A program made the translations under genes and the position numbers. DNA of 64,000 nucleotides from Rhyacichthys aspro (lineage: Eukaryota > Chordata > Actinopteri > Gobiiformes > Rhyacichthyidae). Under the pieces are notes generated by a model. It was not told the origin of the DNA, did no database searches, and worked only from the letters and a program-made list of their open reading frames with translations. Shown here in pieces: positions 13,501 to 27,000 of this stretch. Within the stretch, counting starts at the first letter, position 1. Every line of letters begins with the position of its first letter. Location of the stretch: the NCBI GenBank assembly GCA_036850595.1, contig CM072156.1:12472326-12536325 (forward strand), in the 5' to 3' direction.

Positions 13501-14509
13501 GTAGGAGGGCACAGTTGGCACTTTGTCTCACCATCTCAACTCTGCTCTGTGACCAGAGACAACACAAAGACTGAGGAATAAATCAAAACTGGTGGAACAA
13601 AGCAGACTGAGATATCAACAGCAAGAGATGGGACTTTCAGTATTGACTTATTTTTGCTTGAGTCACAAACACATTTTTCTTCATGTCTTTCATTTGTCTT
13701 CAGCATTGTACCAAACAAATTGTTCATTATTAGTATGTTTTCAAGAATTGAAATTATATATTTAAAGCATCAAGCCTGCCTATCCTGCTTTGTGCCATAA
13801 CTACTCATTGATTTCCTTTTTTCTTGTAACTGTGTAAAATTCAGTCGTCGCTCTGCCTTGTTTTCTGACTACCTGACTTGAATGTGAACTACCCAGACAG
13901 CCAATATTATAGGCTTCTGATTAAAGAGCACAAGCTATAGCTATTCCATTCAGGACATTTCTGCAGCACCCACTCTCATACGGACGCAATTTAAAAACTC
14001 TGGTAAAGAATAGTCAGAGGAATATTTCATTTAGAAAGACATCTAATGAAAAACATACTTGTCGGCCTTTAGATTAATGCAATGATACAAGAAGAGTAGA
14101 ATCACTCATTCAAATAACCTTGCTTAAAATAGTCGAGAGCTTCATTAATCTTCATGTCATTCCCAAGGAAAAATGGGAGAGGTAATTAGAGCTAATAGGA
14201 ATTTCATTTTCCCCTCTATTTTCTGCAGTTATTATTCACTATCAGACGGTAATAGGAAAAAAGAGAGAGTGCGACTGCATAGAAATAGTTGCAACTCAAG
14301 CGGGATAAAAGATTCTGAATATTAACGGCAACCTTCATCTACTTTCAGAACCATTAATGCAAATGTTCCATATGCATTCATGTAACCCTAATTATAAGAT
14401 TACCGCCAGGTGAAGACACATTTAATCAAGTGGATGTGAAACATAAAAGATGTTGTACTTTAGCTTTTCTTCATAGTTATTATACACTGGTCTCGGTTTC
14501 ATCTAGATG
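10586..14509. other. Non-coding stretch, no gene seen
   Basis: AT-rich DNA with only short chance frames. The part from about 14,130 to 14,420 is rich in homeodomain and POU-type core words and is discussed as a possible regulatory element. No splice-site pair or RNA gene was recognised. Confidence 0.55.
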
Positions 14510-14905
14510 TCTAAGTCTGGTCTTGTTGGTCGGTTAGCTTAGTTTTTACAACACAGTGCTGTTATCAATAGTTAAAGTGCCATCTTTAAAGGATATACCC
14601 CTGTCCGTTGTATTTCCCCCTCTGTTTGTTGAATATCTGACTGGTGGAGAAGCAGATGGTTGTGTTTTGAATCCTTGATCAGCTTTGAAAATCAGATCTT
14701 GGAAAATGGATAAGCCACAGTGTCCCCTGGCTCTGAATCTACCCCAGAGATACCCTTGAGCAACGTGTTTAACCTCCAGCCTCTGAAATGGAGCTGCTCG
14801 GTGGCCAACTGCAAAAGAGCTCTGATCTTGGACTGCTTCCAGAGGCCATTAAACGTGTCTGTGTCAATGTGTCTGAATTTGATATAATTAAAATGGCAAT
14901 TAAAG
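14510..14905 (+). mobile_element. Degenerate SINE-like retroposon
   Basis: The left part has a tRNA-like stretch (GGTCGGTTAGCTTAG, then a decayed TTTGAATCC box B-like word). The centre has TACCCTTGAGCAACGTGTTTAA followed by CTCCAGCCTC and GAGCTGCTCGGTGGCCAACTGC. This resembles a SINE body found widely in teleosts (cccttgagcaaggc..ttaaccccc..ctgctccc..gctg). The right end, with GTCTGTGTCAATGTGTC and AATTTGATATAATTAAAATGGC, resembles the decayed tail of the same type of element. The copy is old, so the boundaries are approximate. Confidence 0.5.
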
Positions 14906-15286
14906 CAAATGTGAAATTCACTCATATGCTCACCACAATTTTCATCCTCATGAAAATATTCATGTAACGCGTTATGCTGCTAATCGGGAAGTTATCTGAT
15001 TTACTAATAACTGCAGACTTGTGAGTCGTGGAATTAGGCTGATGAGGGAGTAGACTTAAATTCTCTTTTTTGTACAACTTTATCAAGAAAACTATAAATG
15101 TGCATAACAAGACTAGATGTTTCATGTTGGTGTTGTTGCAGCTGTTGACTCTTTCCATTTGTCTCCAGTTATTTCTTTGTTATTAAAATTGCTCAGTAAA
15201 AGGCATTTGGACATATCAGGATCAGGATTGAGAAAGCCTCTTGAATGAAGGAGAAAATGTTGAATTACTTCAAAAACTATATTCAT

Positions 15287-15335
15287 GGGGCCTTGGTGGC
15301 TCACCTGGTAAAGAGCATGCCACAGGGGTCGACTA
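15287..15335 (+). mobile_element. Truncated tRNA-derived SINE head
   Basis: The sequence GGGGCCTTGGTGGCTCACCT followed by GGTAAAGAGCATGCCACAGG matches the box A end of the same tRNA-derived SINE family seen in reverse near 10.5 kb. The match is lost after about 50 bp, so this is a short truncated copy or a copy whose body has decayed beyond recognition. Confidence 0.6.
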
Positions 15336-18300
15336 TTTTATGATGTGATGACCTGGATGACTAAGAATCTCCACCTTACTCTGTCAACAACAACTAAAGG
15401 CAACCCTATGGATGATTGTGTGAATATGTATATTTCCACATTATTAATTGTAGCTCAATTTAGTGAAAATCCATATAAAATTTAAATCAACTCCCTTTGG
15501 CAATTAATGAAGTTTGAACTTCATTAATTGACTGCTCACATTTTTAATTGCACTGAGAGAAGTTCTAACATTTCGGGTTAATTAAGTTTGTATGATTAAA
15601 ATGGATCTTTAACCCAAGAGCTTGATGTGTTGTCAATGAACAATAAACACACTTTTTCAAACAAACTGCTAAATTATTTGGTGTGCTCTATGAGATTCAT
15701 ATGTTGTATTTTTTTTAAAAAGCACATTTTAAAACCATCTCTCTCGTGAACATGTTTAAAATCTCATTTTTTATAGAATTAAATCATGGTTTGAGATATA
15801 AATGCCAGGACCCCAGTGCCCATCAATCACCAGAGCTAAAAAAATATCATTTACGGTACTTTGCTATGACCTTCTAGAAACTCAAGTGATAAATTAACTG
15901 TGAAAAGAGCTTCGATATTCTCCAAGGACTCTACATTAAATGTCCTCATTACTCGTAGCTAGTGTATTGTTTTATTTCAAGGCTGAGTCTAGTTCAACAT
16001 ACGGCTATTCTAGCCTCACCAGACTTTCACAAAACACCTTTCACGTTTTGTAAATGACCATCGACTAACCTTTATTCATTCAAGTGACATTTGGAGACAA
16101 ACACTGAATACCGTACAGATATCACAGCACAAGACTGTCAATGTAAAGTCAAAGTTGACACCCGTAATATCTCAAACACATCCTAACTCTACCACAAAAC
16201 TAATGTGCTGCCACCAGTCACAGTTTTATCATATTCTGCTGCAGGCTTCGGCATCTGCTACAGTACACAATGTGCACTACGAGTTGCATCACGGCCAGAT
16301 AATACACAAAAAGGATCAGTGTTGGTGTATGACAATATGTTTAGGATTACCACCGAGGTATTTATGCTGCCGTCTGGCTACAAAAGTACTTTTCCCTAAC
16401 CTTTAATGTGGATAAGCTTCTCGGAGCTGTCCCTGCATCTCTAGGGCTGCACTGACGAATCGCTCGCTGTCACCAGAGCTAAGCCACTTTGCACACCTCA
16501 GCAGGAAGGGACAGAGAGAGAAAGTGAGTATTCCACTATGATAACCTCAGTTAGGGTCCCATTCAAAGTAAAATGAGGGAATGAATTGAGTCAAAAATGT
16601 ATATTAAGTCTGGCAAAAAGCTATTCAGGAAAAGGTAACTAGGCAAATGCCCAATTAATCGTGAGGAATCAGACCTTGCCTCTCTTTCATGCCTCTACAA
16701 TGCGAAGTGTAGCCTTGGAAGTCAATTTGTCACTGATAGAAAAAAATGAAACATGAACACGTTCTCAAAAATTCTGGCTGAATTCTTTTTTCATTTTCCT
16801 GAAAATATGCAACATACAAGCTATCCATCAGAGATAATCAAAGCAATGTTTCTTTTATTGTTATGGTCTAAACTATATGCTTCGAAACAGACTGTACGTA
16901 GAGAAAAGATAAAAAGAAAATCCAAGCGAAGGCCTAAAGAAAACAGAAGCGGTGTTATTTCCCATTTTATTTGGCTTAGGCACAGTGAAGAATCAATTAG
17001 CCAGCAGTTCACGCTTTGGTGGCAAAAATGAATGTGTTCGGCGGGGGCATCAACAGTTCAGCGTCGACAATAAAGCACCGCAGACCACCTGTAATGTAAT
17101 CTATTTCCCACGCCTCCCCTTATGTGACAGTCAATGGGCTGGATCTCACTGGTAAATTTATCACCGCTTTGCATTTTGTTTCAAGGAAATATTAGTTGCC
17201 AGTAGCTTGAACAATAGCCCGCCTTAATGAGCAGTGCATGTTTATGTGGCTGAATTTGTTTTTTGTGTATAAGTCACTCCAGACGTTTTCACAGTTGATG
17301 GGATTCTTTTTAACACAGTCAGCAATTTGTGGTTGATTTTTTTTTTTTTTTTAATCCTGATACTGTTCAGCAACTACAGCATGAGTTTGTATTCTATAGC
17401 AGATTTAGAGGTAGTTGAAATGCATAGTTCTGCAGCACAATGATGAGCACCACCTCGGATAGACTACTGAGTGAGGGTTCATACCAGGGCAGGGTGCCAT
17501 TCATCATCCAAATGCTCTGATGTGAGTTATGAGCTGTGGTTGCTGTCATTATGGCTAGAAAACCTCTGGGAGAACAAACTTACTTGGACCAGAGGAGACA
17601 TAAAACAATAGAATCAGTGTGGCATTTCTTTGTAGTGTGAACGCGGGCCAGACAAGCCACCAAAACTACAGAGGAAGTCCATAATGAAACTTCGAATTGG
17701 TTCTGGCTGGCTGGCTCTTTGACCGCTTGGCTTTTCTTTCCATTTACACATGGCTCCAAATGGACAGAGACAGAGAATGGGGCACAGTTTTATAATGTGG
17801 TAAAGAACGTCAGATCTTCTTTGTTAGAACCTTGAGCAACTCTGATTTTGGTCTGATGAGAGTTCCCAAGCCCCATGCTGAGATTAAAAGCCTGCTTCTT
17901 ATGCTCAGAATGGATTTATATTTTTGTTTTTGAAGTCTATGTTTATAAGTTCTAATTAAAAGAGACAAAGACACAAAAAATGTCTTCAACTTGGGAAACC
18001 TCAAATTCTTATTATTATTTGAAGTATTGTTGTTGTTATTAAGCACCTTCCAATGAGTCCGCTGTGATTGGTGGGCTCCTTCTGTTGTCATTGGTCAAAT
18101 ACAGCCAAGGATCCTCTCTTTTGTTACTTACTCTTTATACATTTTTTAAAAATATTTTTTATGTAAGGTTTTATAAAACGATCAAAAATGATCAGAAACA
18201 GAGTCTTCCCAGCTGATGGTGGCAAAAAGGTACACAGGAGAGCTATGTAACCAGTGATAACACATGCAAGTGCCACAAAAGTTATGCTTCTGTATGAGGT

Positions 18301-20854
18301 GTAAATCGTATTTGATGTGAACTTTGATAAAGTTAGCATAAAGAAGAGAATAAACGCTAGCATATATCTAGCAGAGTAAGGGCTTTGAGTTATGACCTTG
18401 TAGTGCTTGTAGTGCTGTAATAAACACTAGAAGAAGATTGTTTTTGAATTGTGCTATGCTTTTTGAACTTAAGAAAGCTGTGCCACTTTCTATCATTTTG
18501 GGAATTTATTTTAATGTCACAAGTTTTGATAGAGTTAATTTTATAAAGTTGTTTTTAATTCACAAAACAAGAAAACTCTGACTCTATCTAAAAACTGAAT
18601 TATTTTATTATTTTATTATTATTATCACAAGCCATGCTATGTGAGAAAATACTGTAAACAGGGGGATCCCTGTTCGCAATTAAAACTGAAACTATTTTTT
18701 GAAAGTCAAAATTAGACCTAGTGCCCAATCTGTTGCGCCATCGCAAAACATGTTTTTGTTGCAAAAACAGTGCTCTCCGTATTTGGAAATAGGCCAAAGC
18801 ATAGTTTATCTGAGGAAAGGCATGGCCACAGGTGAGTTTGTGACTGGTCTCATTGATTCTGTATTTGAGGGAGTCTCTCCAGAGGAGAATATTTAAATGA
18901 GACACACATCTTAACAAGGTTTGCAACTCACAAATTCAACAAATAGCACCAAAATTTTATGCTGAAAGGAAGCACAAGCAAGAACACTGCAGACATTTAT
19001 GAGAAGACCACAAAAGTGCGTCATTGTTATTTTTTATTGATGCCAAACTTAAAAACAGAAAGAGAAAAAGAAAGAAAAAACTCTCACAATAACCACTGCA
19101 CAATAAACTCCTACATTCCTTCAGATATCACAAGTTGAGCCCTTTGTAGTTTTCATTTCTTCATGTTATCCTTTAAAGCAGGGTGGTGTCACAGGTCTAT
19201 TATTCAATTATTTATTTAAGTCCAGCTGAACTCCGTAAAAACTCTTCCTTAACACTAGAACTGTTGAGGTTTGTCCAGGACATACTAATATTGGTCTTTT
19301 ATTACATTTACACATGTTGTCATTCTGTGTGTCCCTCCCTTGTCCTGCTAAATTAGGTGAAGATAAAGGTTTACAGTACATGTTTGTGATGTGTTAGATG
19401 ACAATAGGTTGACCTGCTGTCAGTTCAGCCCCAAACCACATGCAGTTTTAGTTAATATACTGCTAAAAAGGCCACTCACTATCTCACAATCACAAATTTG
19501 CATTAATAGCAAAATTGCACATTTTAGATCTGCCCCCTAGTCTCTTCAATCATGAAACAAATCATGAAATAGACACAGATACCCATGCCATGTAAGACAC
19601 TAGAACAATGTTATTTTCTTCTCTGTTGTTGTCCAGAAGCAACAATAATAAGCAAACAAATAAAACAATAGTTTGACCCAAAATTACAGCAATGGGAAAC
19701 AAATAGTTTAAACTGCCCCATCTGATATTTTACAGCTTCAAGAAGAAAGTCAGATTTTAAATAAAGCTTTGTGTAATGTAAGATTTTCACAATACCATGT
19801 TTCACGCTGCATCTTAAGGAGGCATTGTTTATGTGTTCTAATTAACAGTATCACAGTTGTGCCAAAAATATAGCCAAGGACTGATTTGTTAAACTGGTGG
19901 AGATAGATAAAAAAGATTTTCAGATAGAACACCCAAGTCTATTGGGAGATAGACCCTGAAAACCTGCATAAATTACACCAGTTATTGTACATAGAGTCTC
20001 ACATTTCTGTGTAAAACGTGACCTAATTTCTGATACCTAAGGGACCCAGCATCTTTAACTCCCCCATCTCACAATCCAGCATTTATGCCATAGAAAAGTA
20101 CTGCAACAGAGCAGTGAAAAGGGGAACAGGGAAAATATTATGGGCCAAGGTAAGACACTTTTAATATTAATATAAATATTCTGGATCAAGTAACTGTTGT
20201 AGCTGATATATTTGTGACAGGATTTTCATTATAACATCTGAGCAGAATTTTTAGTTCTCTGCATTAGAAAGCCCACCCATAAGAAATTGAGCTGTATTTG
20301 TATCTGCAAACAGAAAACACTATTAGTCTCTCCTCGGTAATGCTTAAGATTACAGCCCAGCACTCACTATGTAGTAACTGTGTAATTACAGAGGTCGGCC
20401 AACTCCTGTGCTAGCTAGCCTGTCCCAGCAAGGAAAAGGGTTTGTCTGTCATTTCCAGACGAGCAACTATGAGTGGTACGTCACTGAAGGCCTAAGCGTG
20501 AAATGCACGGCCCGCCACTGTATATATGTAATATATGTAATAATAATTTGAGTTCAAGAGTGTTTATTAAATGTTATGTAGTAGTAATGAAAGTGAAGTT
20601 GCTTGGATCAGTATTTCATGTAGAAGATCTGTTTAAAAGTTTCCAGAGCTCATTTGTTTCTCATGTTGAGAATAAAAATGTTAAAATTAAGGACAAGTCA
20701 TCTTCACTCCTTTTTTATTATTCACATTATGATACAGGTACAAACAAATTGATCAAATAATGCTTGTACACAACACACATTATTAACAGTGCATATTAAA
20801 TGTTTAATACATACAGTATAACAGCAGTTCCCACCAGTAACAAGGCTCTAATTC
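15336..20854. other. Non-coding stretch with one strong palindrome
   Basis: No gene is supported. It contains the palindrome at 15,501-15,530, a T tract at about 17,338-17,352, an ATT-rich stretch at 18,599-18,628 and an A/G-rich stretch near 19,055-19,082. The moderately GC-rich part around 17,030-17,230 could be regulatory, but this cannot be shown from one sequence. Confidence 0.55.
15501..15530. repeat. Perfect palindrome with 14-bp arms and 2-nt spacer
   Basis: The left arm CAATTAATGAAGTT and the right arm AACTTCATTAATTG are exact reverse complements separated only by TG. Each arm carries a CAATTAAT/ATTAATTG word with homeodomain-type TAAT cores. The site could form a cruciform or bind a dimeric homeodomain factor. 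Function is inferred only; the symmetry itself is directly seen. Confidence 0.95.
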
Positions 20855-21015
20855 GTGGGTAAATACCATGAAACTAACAGGAAACTTGGGCTGTAATTTA
20901 ACATAGGATCAGAGGGTAATTACCAAGTAATTACAGCGTAACTAACTGGGAACGTGGGCTGTAATCTGAAGTGGAATCAGGGGGAAATTACCAAATAATT
21001 ACCCCGTATCTAACA
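20855..21015. repeat. 68-bp tandem repeat, about 2.3 diverged copies
   Basis: The word GGGCTGTAAT occurs at 20,888 and again at 20,956. Flanking words repeat with the same spacing: ACTAAC, GGAAC or GAAAC, GGATCAG or GGAATCAG, and AATTACCAA. The copies differ by many substitutions, so the array is old. Similar arrays built from AATTACCA-type words are common in fish genomes as minisatellites, but I cannot name the family. Confidence 0.8.
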
Positions 21016-24000
21016 GAGTGTACCATGTGTCAAAGATATGATATATATAGGCCTTTCTACTGGATCAGTAAAAGTTATAACAATCATTTTGAAATCATTT
21101 CATTTTGGTGTAAACATTGCTTTGTAATTATCTAAAAATTGAGAGCAAAGGCAAAGCTTATTTGTTCATAAAGCTCATCCTTGTAGCAGTAATAATGCTA
21201 CTAAACGTGAGCATTGCTTCGAACCCAACAGAGGAGAGAGTGCATAGACCTAGAGCTTGATATGCAAACAGGCATGACCGGGCTACTCTAAGCTATAAAC
21301 ATGCTAATTCAGTGGAGTGTGGAACCGTCACTTATCTAAGGCCAAAAAGAGTGACATCAAAAATGCTTCATAACATTCTCTATAGCTCAGTCACGCTGAA
21401 CATTACAGCATGAGGCTGAGTGCTCCAGCACAAGTTTGTTTTCTGTCTTCCACCCACAACTTATAAAATATTAAAGGCCTATTTTGATTAGACTAACATA
21501 ATCATCACCTCTGGCATTTACATATAAAGTGTAAGCTTTCAATGAAATAATGCAGCTGCTCAAGGACAGGATAATATTGGTTATGGAGAAAGTTTTTTTT
21601 TTCTCTCTGTTGGCCTTTACTGCTGCATTGTGTATTTGTGAGCGTGCATAGATAGAGAAGACATTCCCAGGCAAAGAATAAAGGGTTGTCAAATAATAAA
21701 TTAGTAAGATTATTTCTGGCAGCAAAAGAGAAATTTCTTTTTTGACTTTGAAGTTGTGCTGTCTGCTTCCTCAGGATATAGAAGTAGAGGTTCGCTCCTT
21801 CATGAATCTGTCTTGATGGGAATGTTGTCTCTACGCTTCTTGAGATTTGACAAACATGATGGAAATGTCATCAGGAAGAAATAATGGACCATTCTGAAAG
21901 GCCTTGGAGATGATGGAGTAGAAACATGATCACTCACAATTACTTTGTTGTTTTGGCTGGTGTTGCCCTTGGAAAAATGCATGGGCCTAGTGCTCTACAC
22001 AAGCCAACAAACACTAAGGAAAATGATCCTATACCTTTTTGACAAAATGTCTATTTACCTGTTCTGATAAACCCAGGGCACTGGCATTTACCCTAATGGA
22101 TTTGAAATATGCTGAATATCCACTTCAATTGGTTTTGACTCAGAGAATCAATGCCCAATCCAAGTGTAAATTTGAGAGTTTGAGGAGCTTAAGGCTGAAA
22201 CTTCTGCTCTCTCTTCAAATTACATGATTGAAAGTGATATTTAGTTACTAAAAAACAACAAATTCTACAATATCTGTCCCAGAAAAAGAACTGTCTATTG
22301 AGCTGTTGCTCTGGGATACCTAGATTCAACCTGCCCTGTAAGTTCAGCTTTAAAAACAAGAATCCCCGCAGGGACTTACTTCCAGTGAGAATGCTAAGCT
22401 TCAACAACAGAGTCAAAGCCAAAGCCTTGAGGATGTAACCCTCTCACTCACTGGTGAAGGTTCAGGGTGTGAACTGGGCTGTGCTTGCCTCAGCTCAGAT
22501 AGTCCTGTATGAATCTGTTCTGTGCCAAGGGGAGCATTGATGTATCGAGTGAATTTCTCAAATGTGCACACGAGCAGAGTACTGGACTACCAAGGTTATG
22601 CCATCAGCTGGGGTCCCATTCACAAAACACATATGACTTGTTTTTATATAACTTGGTGTTCATGGGTAACAATTACTTTGCCCCTCCATAATGTTGTCCT
22701 TTGACCTTGGCTTTGTGTACCCTTTAAAAATGCTCTTCAGGAAAAAGGACTAGGCTTCTATAGTAAAGCTTACATTGGAAATAAATGTCTTGAAAAATAG
22801 TGCATAATATGTATGTCACTAGTGTTGACACGAGTGAAACCATCTCTGTATTTGCTGGTACTAGTTATAAATTGTTACACGAGGAACCATCTCACATAGT
22901 GTATGATTTACTGCTTTCTTCAAGGCATCAGTAATATGGTGTGTGCTGCGTGTGCAGTGGAGGGATCCCTTACACTTGATCCTGTCATGGTACTGCTGCT
23001 CTTCCAATATGAACTGTGGAGATAAGATTGTATGAATATTTCATGCAGAAATATTTGGCCATCTGCATTGAATTTGATCTCCTGTAGAAACAGAGCACAC
23101 ATAACAATCAGTGCACATGTCTGCTCAAAACTGAGTAGTGGGATGGAAACTCCATACATAGTGTCAGACTGATGACACAAATTGAGATGAAGGAAGTTCT
23201 TTTTGCCCTGTTTATCCCTTTTCACACTTTATCCTTGAGAGTAAAACATGACTTCTTGTGTAAAGCTCTGTTTTATATTAGCTTTGCTCTCAGCCTCATC
23301 GTCGCTGAGCTCCTCTGTCTTCATGCCCATCTGGCTATCTATCACAACTCTCATTTCCAGCCAAGTGTTGAGACATGGGGATCAATGAGGTCATCCCAAA
23401 TCTAAGTTCTGTAGCAGCTGCCAGGCACATAGTGTATTTGATAAGCACTTTGATTTCCAGCTAAGATCCTTTCATCAGAATCTCCAGGGGAGTAAATTCA
23501 ATTTCCATTTGAAAGTATTTCAGGTGTTTTGCAATAAACAAGCCCAGGTGTCGGCGTGATGCGGGGGCCACCTCTGTGTCACTGTGAAACTGATTGTCTG
23601 TTTGCTTTATGATCACGCCATTAAGTCTGATGATTCTCATTTGAACCCCTGTGGAAAAGGTGATGGGGAGGCCAAGCAGGAAGTAGAGAACTCATTTTGC
23701 AGAAATATTATCCTCAGTGATGTGATGTAACACATTTCTGTGTAATGTGCAGCAACTACACAGCTCAATAAATCTATCTGAGATGAACCATAGACCACAT
23801 TAGGGTATTAGGCAGCTGAACTATTTTAACATAATAACTGAGCAACGAGCTGTAATGTTATGCACTAGATTATTGGCCAAAACATGAGGGTTTATTCTGT
23901 AAACCCATGTGTACATTCAAAAGAATCCCGAGGCAATCCCTGCTCTGTTTAAATGGACCAGGTAATTCAAACATTTAACTTGCCATTCTTCTGCCAGAAT

Positions 24001-27000
24001 AGTGCCGTCTGTGCAAAGCTGTATTTAAACATTATTTTTTTCTGGCAAGTCAGCTTGTTTTCCTCAAGGCAATGGAAGCATGAAGAGAAGACCGTGGACA
24101 ACTGCTGACAAAACAGACATAACACCGTTGAGGGTTTTTTGTTTTTTTTTTCAATACAACACATCCAGCTCTTTGCTATTAGATTTTTTTTTTTTTTATT
24201 TATTTATTTTTTTTTGTAAGACTATTACAACTAAGAAACACAATTCTAAAAGGGATGACATTACCTTGAAATTACACAAACACAGATTTATAATTTTCCC
24301 AGTTTAACTTCTTGTCCTTACCACAAGATGCCCCCCAAGTAAATGTTCTGGTTTGGCTGCTCATGAAAGGCTCTGAGAGATTTAAGAGGTCAACCAGAAC
24401 ACGGTAGTGAGTGCAGGAAGACGGGACATTTCATTGAACCTCCCACAGTTTTACATCTGTATTGGGAAAATGTATGTTATGGAAGTCTTTTTCACCTATG
24501 ACACAAGTGACAGCTGTTGAAACTATGCTAAAACTGAAGCCAAAAGTCATCAGCACATGGTCAGCAAGTCATATGAGCATTATTTCACTTCTGTTAGAGC
24601 TATTCACCAAGCATAGATAACACTGAGGCATTGTACAGTGGGATAATGCACCACTGTTTGCTCACTATAGCCATACAGAGATCCAAGGAACCTAACCCAA
24701 GGCTTTTGGGATATTAGTCTTTTGGGTCTAACAGGCTTGCATTATGTATTCTAATAAAATATGTGCATGTGGTGCATGGATGTGACATTTAGCATAAGGT
24801 TTACTGTCTGGTTAAGTCTGTCTGCTCTTTACAAGTGTTACATATGTGAGCATGTCTGCAGTTCATGACACATGACAAATAGGCTGCTGTGAAAATGTAC
24901 TGTGTAGCATTAATGGCAGCTCTGAGTGGAAGGTGGCCGTTTGTTTGGGATGATGACTCATGGTCATATAATGTGTCTCGAGCTTCCAGGAACTTCAAGT
25001 GAGAATCACATAATGCTGCTAATCATCATCTTTTATTTCTTTTTTTTTTTTTTTTCAAAACTGGTGCTTGATTGTGCTTCAAGATTACACTTTCCATAAA
25101 TTCAGATGATTAGATTACTTGAAAGATTACTTTAGATGATACTTTGTTTACATAATTTCAGCTAGTGTAAAACTGAATAAGTCACCATGGTAAAACAAAG
25201 TTGTTGCTCTGGCACTCCAGTGTTATATTAGCGTCATAGTTTGCAAATCTGTTCAGACTTGATAAGAGCCTTTCCTCACACTGCTGCTTGGGTCGCTCAT
25301 TATTCAATCTCGTAGTGTTTGGATACTTGTCTGCCAAAGTCCGTGGCATGGCACTGCACCAAACCACTCACTTGATTTCCACTTCGAAATTTGGTGCAAA
25401 AACACTCACAGAAAAAGCTCACAGATGGCAGAGCATAGAACTGCAAACGTAACAATACACATTTGCACAGGCTCGGCAGATGGTTTGGTAAAATATGCAG
25501 TGGCAAATCTTCACTTTTTTTTGGTAAAGATGCATGTGTAAAGCTACTGAAATACAGGTTTAAGTTTATCCAGTTGTAAACAGGCTACAGTTAATTACTG
25601 ATATGTGTATTTTTTATTTTAGTTTTGCCTATGGTTACCAAACTATATAGTCTTTAACGTGAATGGTTCCTGAGTCCTGTACCAAAAAGACAATATGACA
25701 TTTATGTTTGTACCGCATTATTGCAGTGCACTTGAAATTCCCTCTGATGTAGACAGTAGGTGAGGAGTTGCTCTGGTTCTCTTCTCCTGCTGACTGACTG
25801 ACAGACACATTCCCGCGCCTCGACATACTGCATTCAAAGCAAAAGCCTATGGCGTCTTTAGCCAAAGGTACAGAATAAATAAATCATATTCTGTAAATAA
25901 GCAAACATCCACACATCAGAGGCATCTTTGATTTACCGCAGAGCTGAGGCACGCTGTTTTCTTTAGCCACAAAATGTATTGAGCAGATACATGTGTCACT
26001 GTGACCTGAGGAAACGGTCATGATGAATGTGTTGAGACATTAATAAACGACGCAAATGAGCAGCGCTTCATCAACAAAGATTGACTTTGCAACACTCAGC
26101 ACTTTCCATTGCTTCTTTGAACCTATGTTGCATTAATATGGTTGAATAAATATGTGTCCTTTGACTGCTTCTTCAGAACACTATGTGACTATATTCAGTG
26201 CAACCAAAGCATAGATTCAGACCTTAATGCAAAGGTACTAAGCTTACTCGCTTTCTGTATGTTTTTTCTTTTTCATAGAAACATTTTCTTTGCAAAGACA
26301 GCCTTGTCCAGGGTTTGACCTTGCTCATTTCCATATCTGAACCCTTTTTTTTTTTATCTTGACAAAAGCATTTATTTGGTTATACTGCCTACAACATATA
26401 CATTTACTTATATTCCGAGGAACTATCTCAGGGTCTACTGTGTGCTATGGACCCTGAAAATACACCTTTAGAAATCAATAGCTCCATATCTTTTCTTACT
26501 GCCCTCACTGTACATGGCCAATAGTGAACCTGTTGTACACAATTCAGCTCATTTTGTTTTATTTTGAAACATTATTTTGTTTCCACAGCCATCTTCCCAA
26601 CCTTTGAGATGCCCAGATGCCATTCGCTATTAATCCAAAAGCATAATAAATCTTTTTGTAATGATCATTCCTTCAGCTCTGCATCAAGAACCACCCAATG
26701 TGCGTAAATGCCAAAGCCATTAAAAGAGATCTTAATGCCTCCAGATAAAAGACAGGGCTGATCAAAATGTAAAAACATGCGCCTCATATCTGGATATCAT
26801 ATACTGATTGGACTCTTGCCTTTTATAGAAGCGGCAGGATTAGTGCGAGAGCTAATTCCCATTGTAACATGCATGCACAGGCACAAACCCCTGGAATACA
26901 CTTCATATCAATGTGTCTAAGGCATGGAAAAAAAACTACTCGTGTGATATCAGACCGGGAACTGAGCTACGGGTTGCTCATTTGCATATCCCAGATCTCC

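Noticed and set aside
17425..17500. Possible tRNA-like SINE head with GGGTTCATACCAGGG
   Set aside because: Only a box B-like word is clear. Box A and a recognisable body are missing, so chance is as likely.
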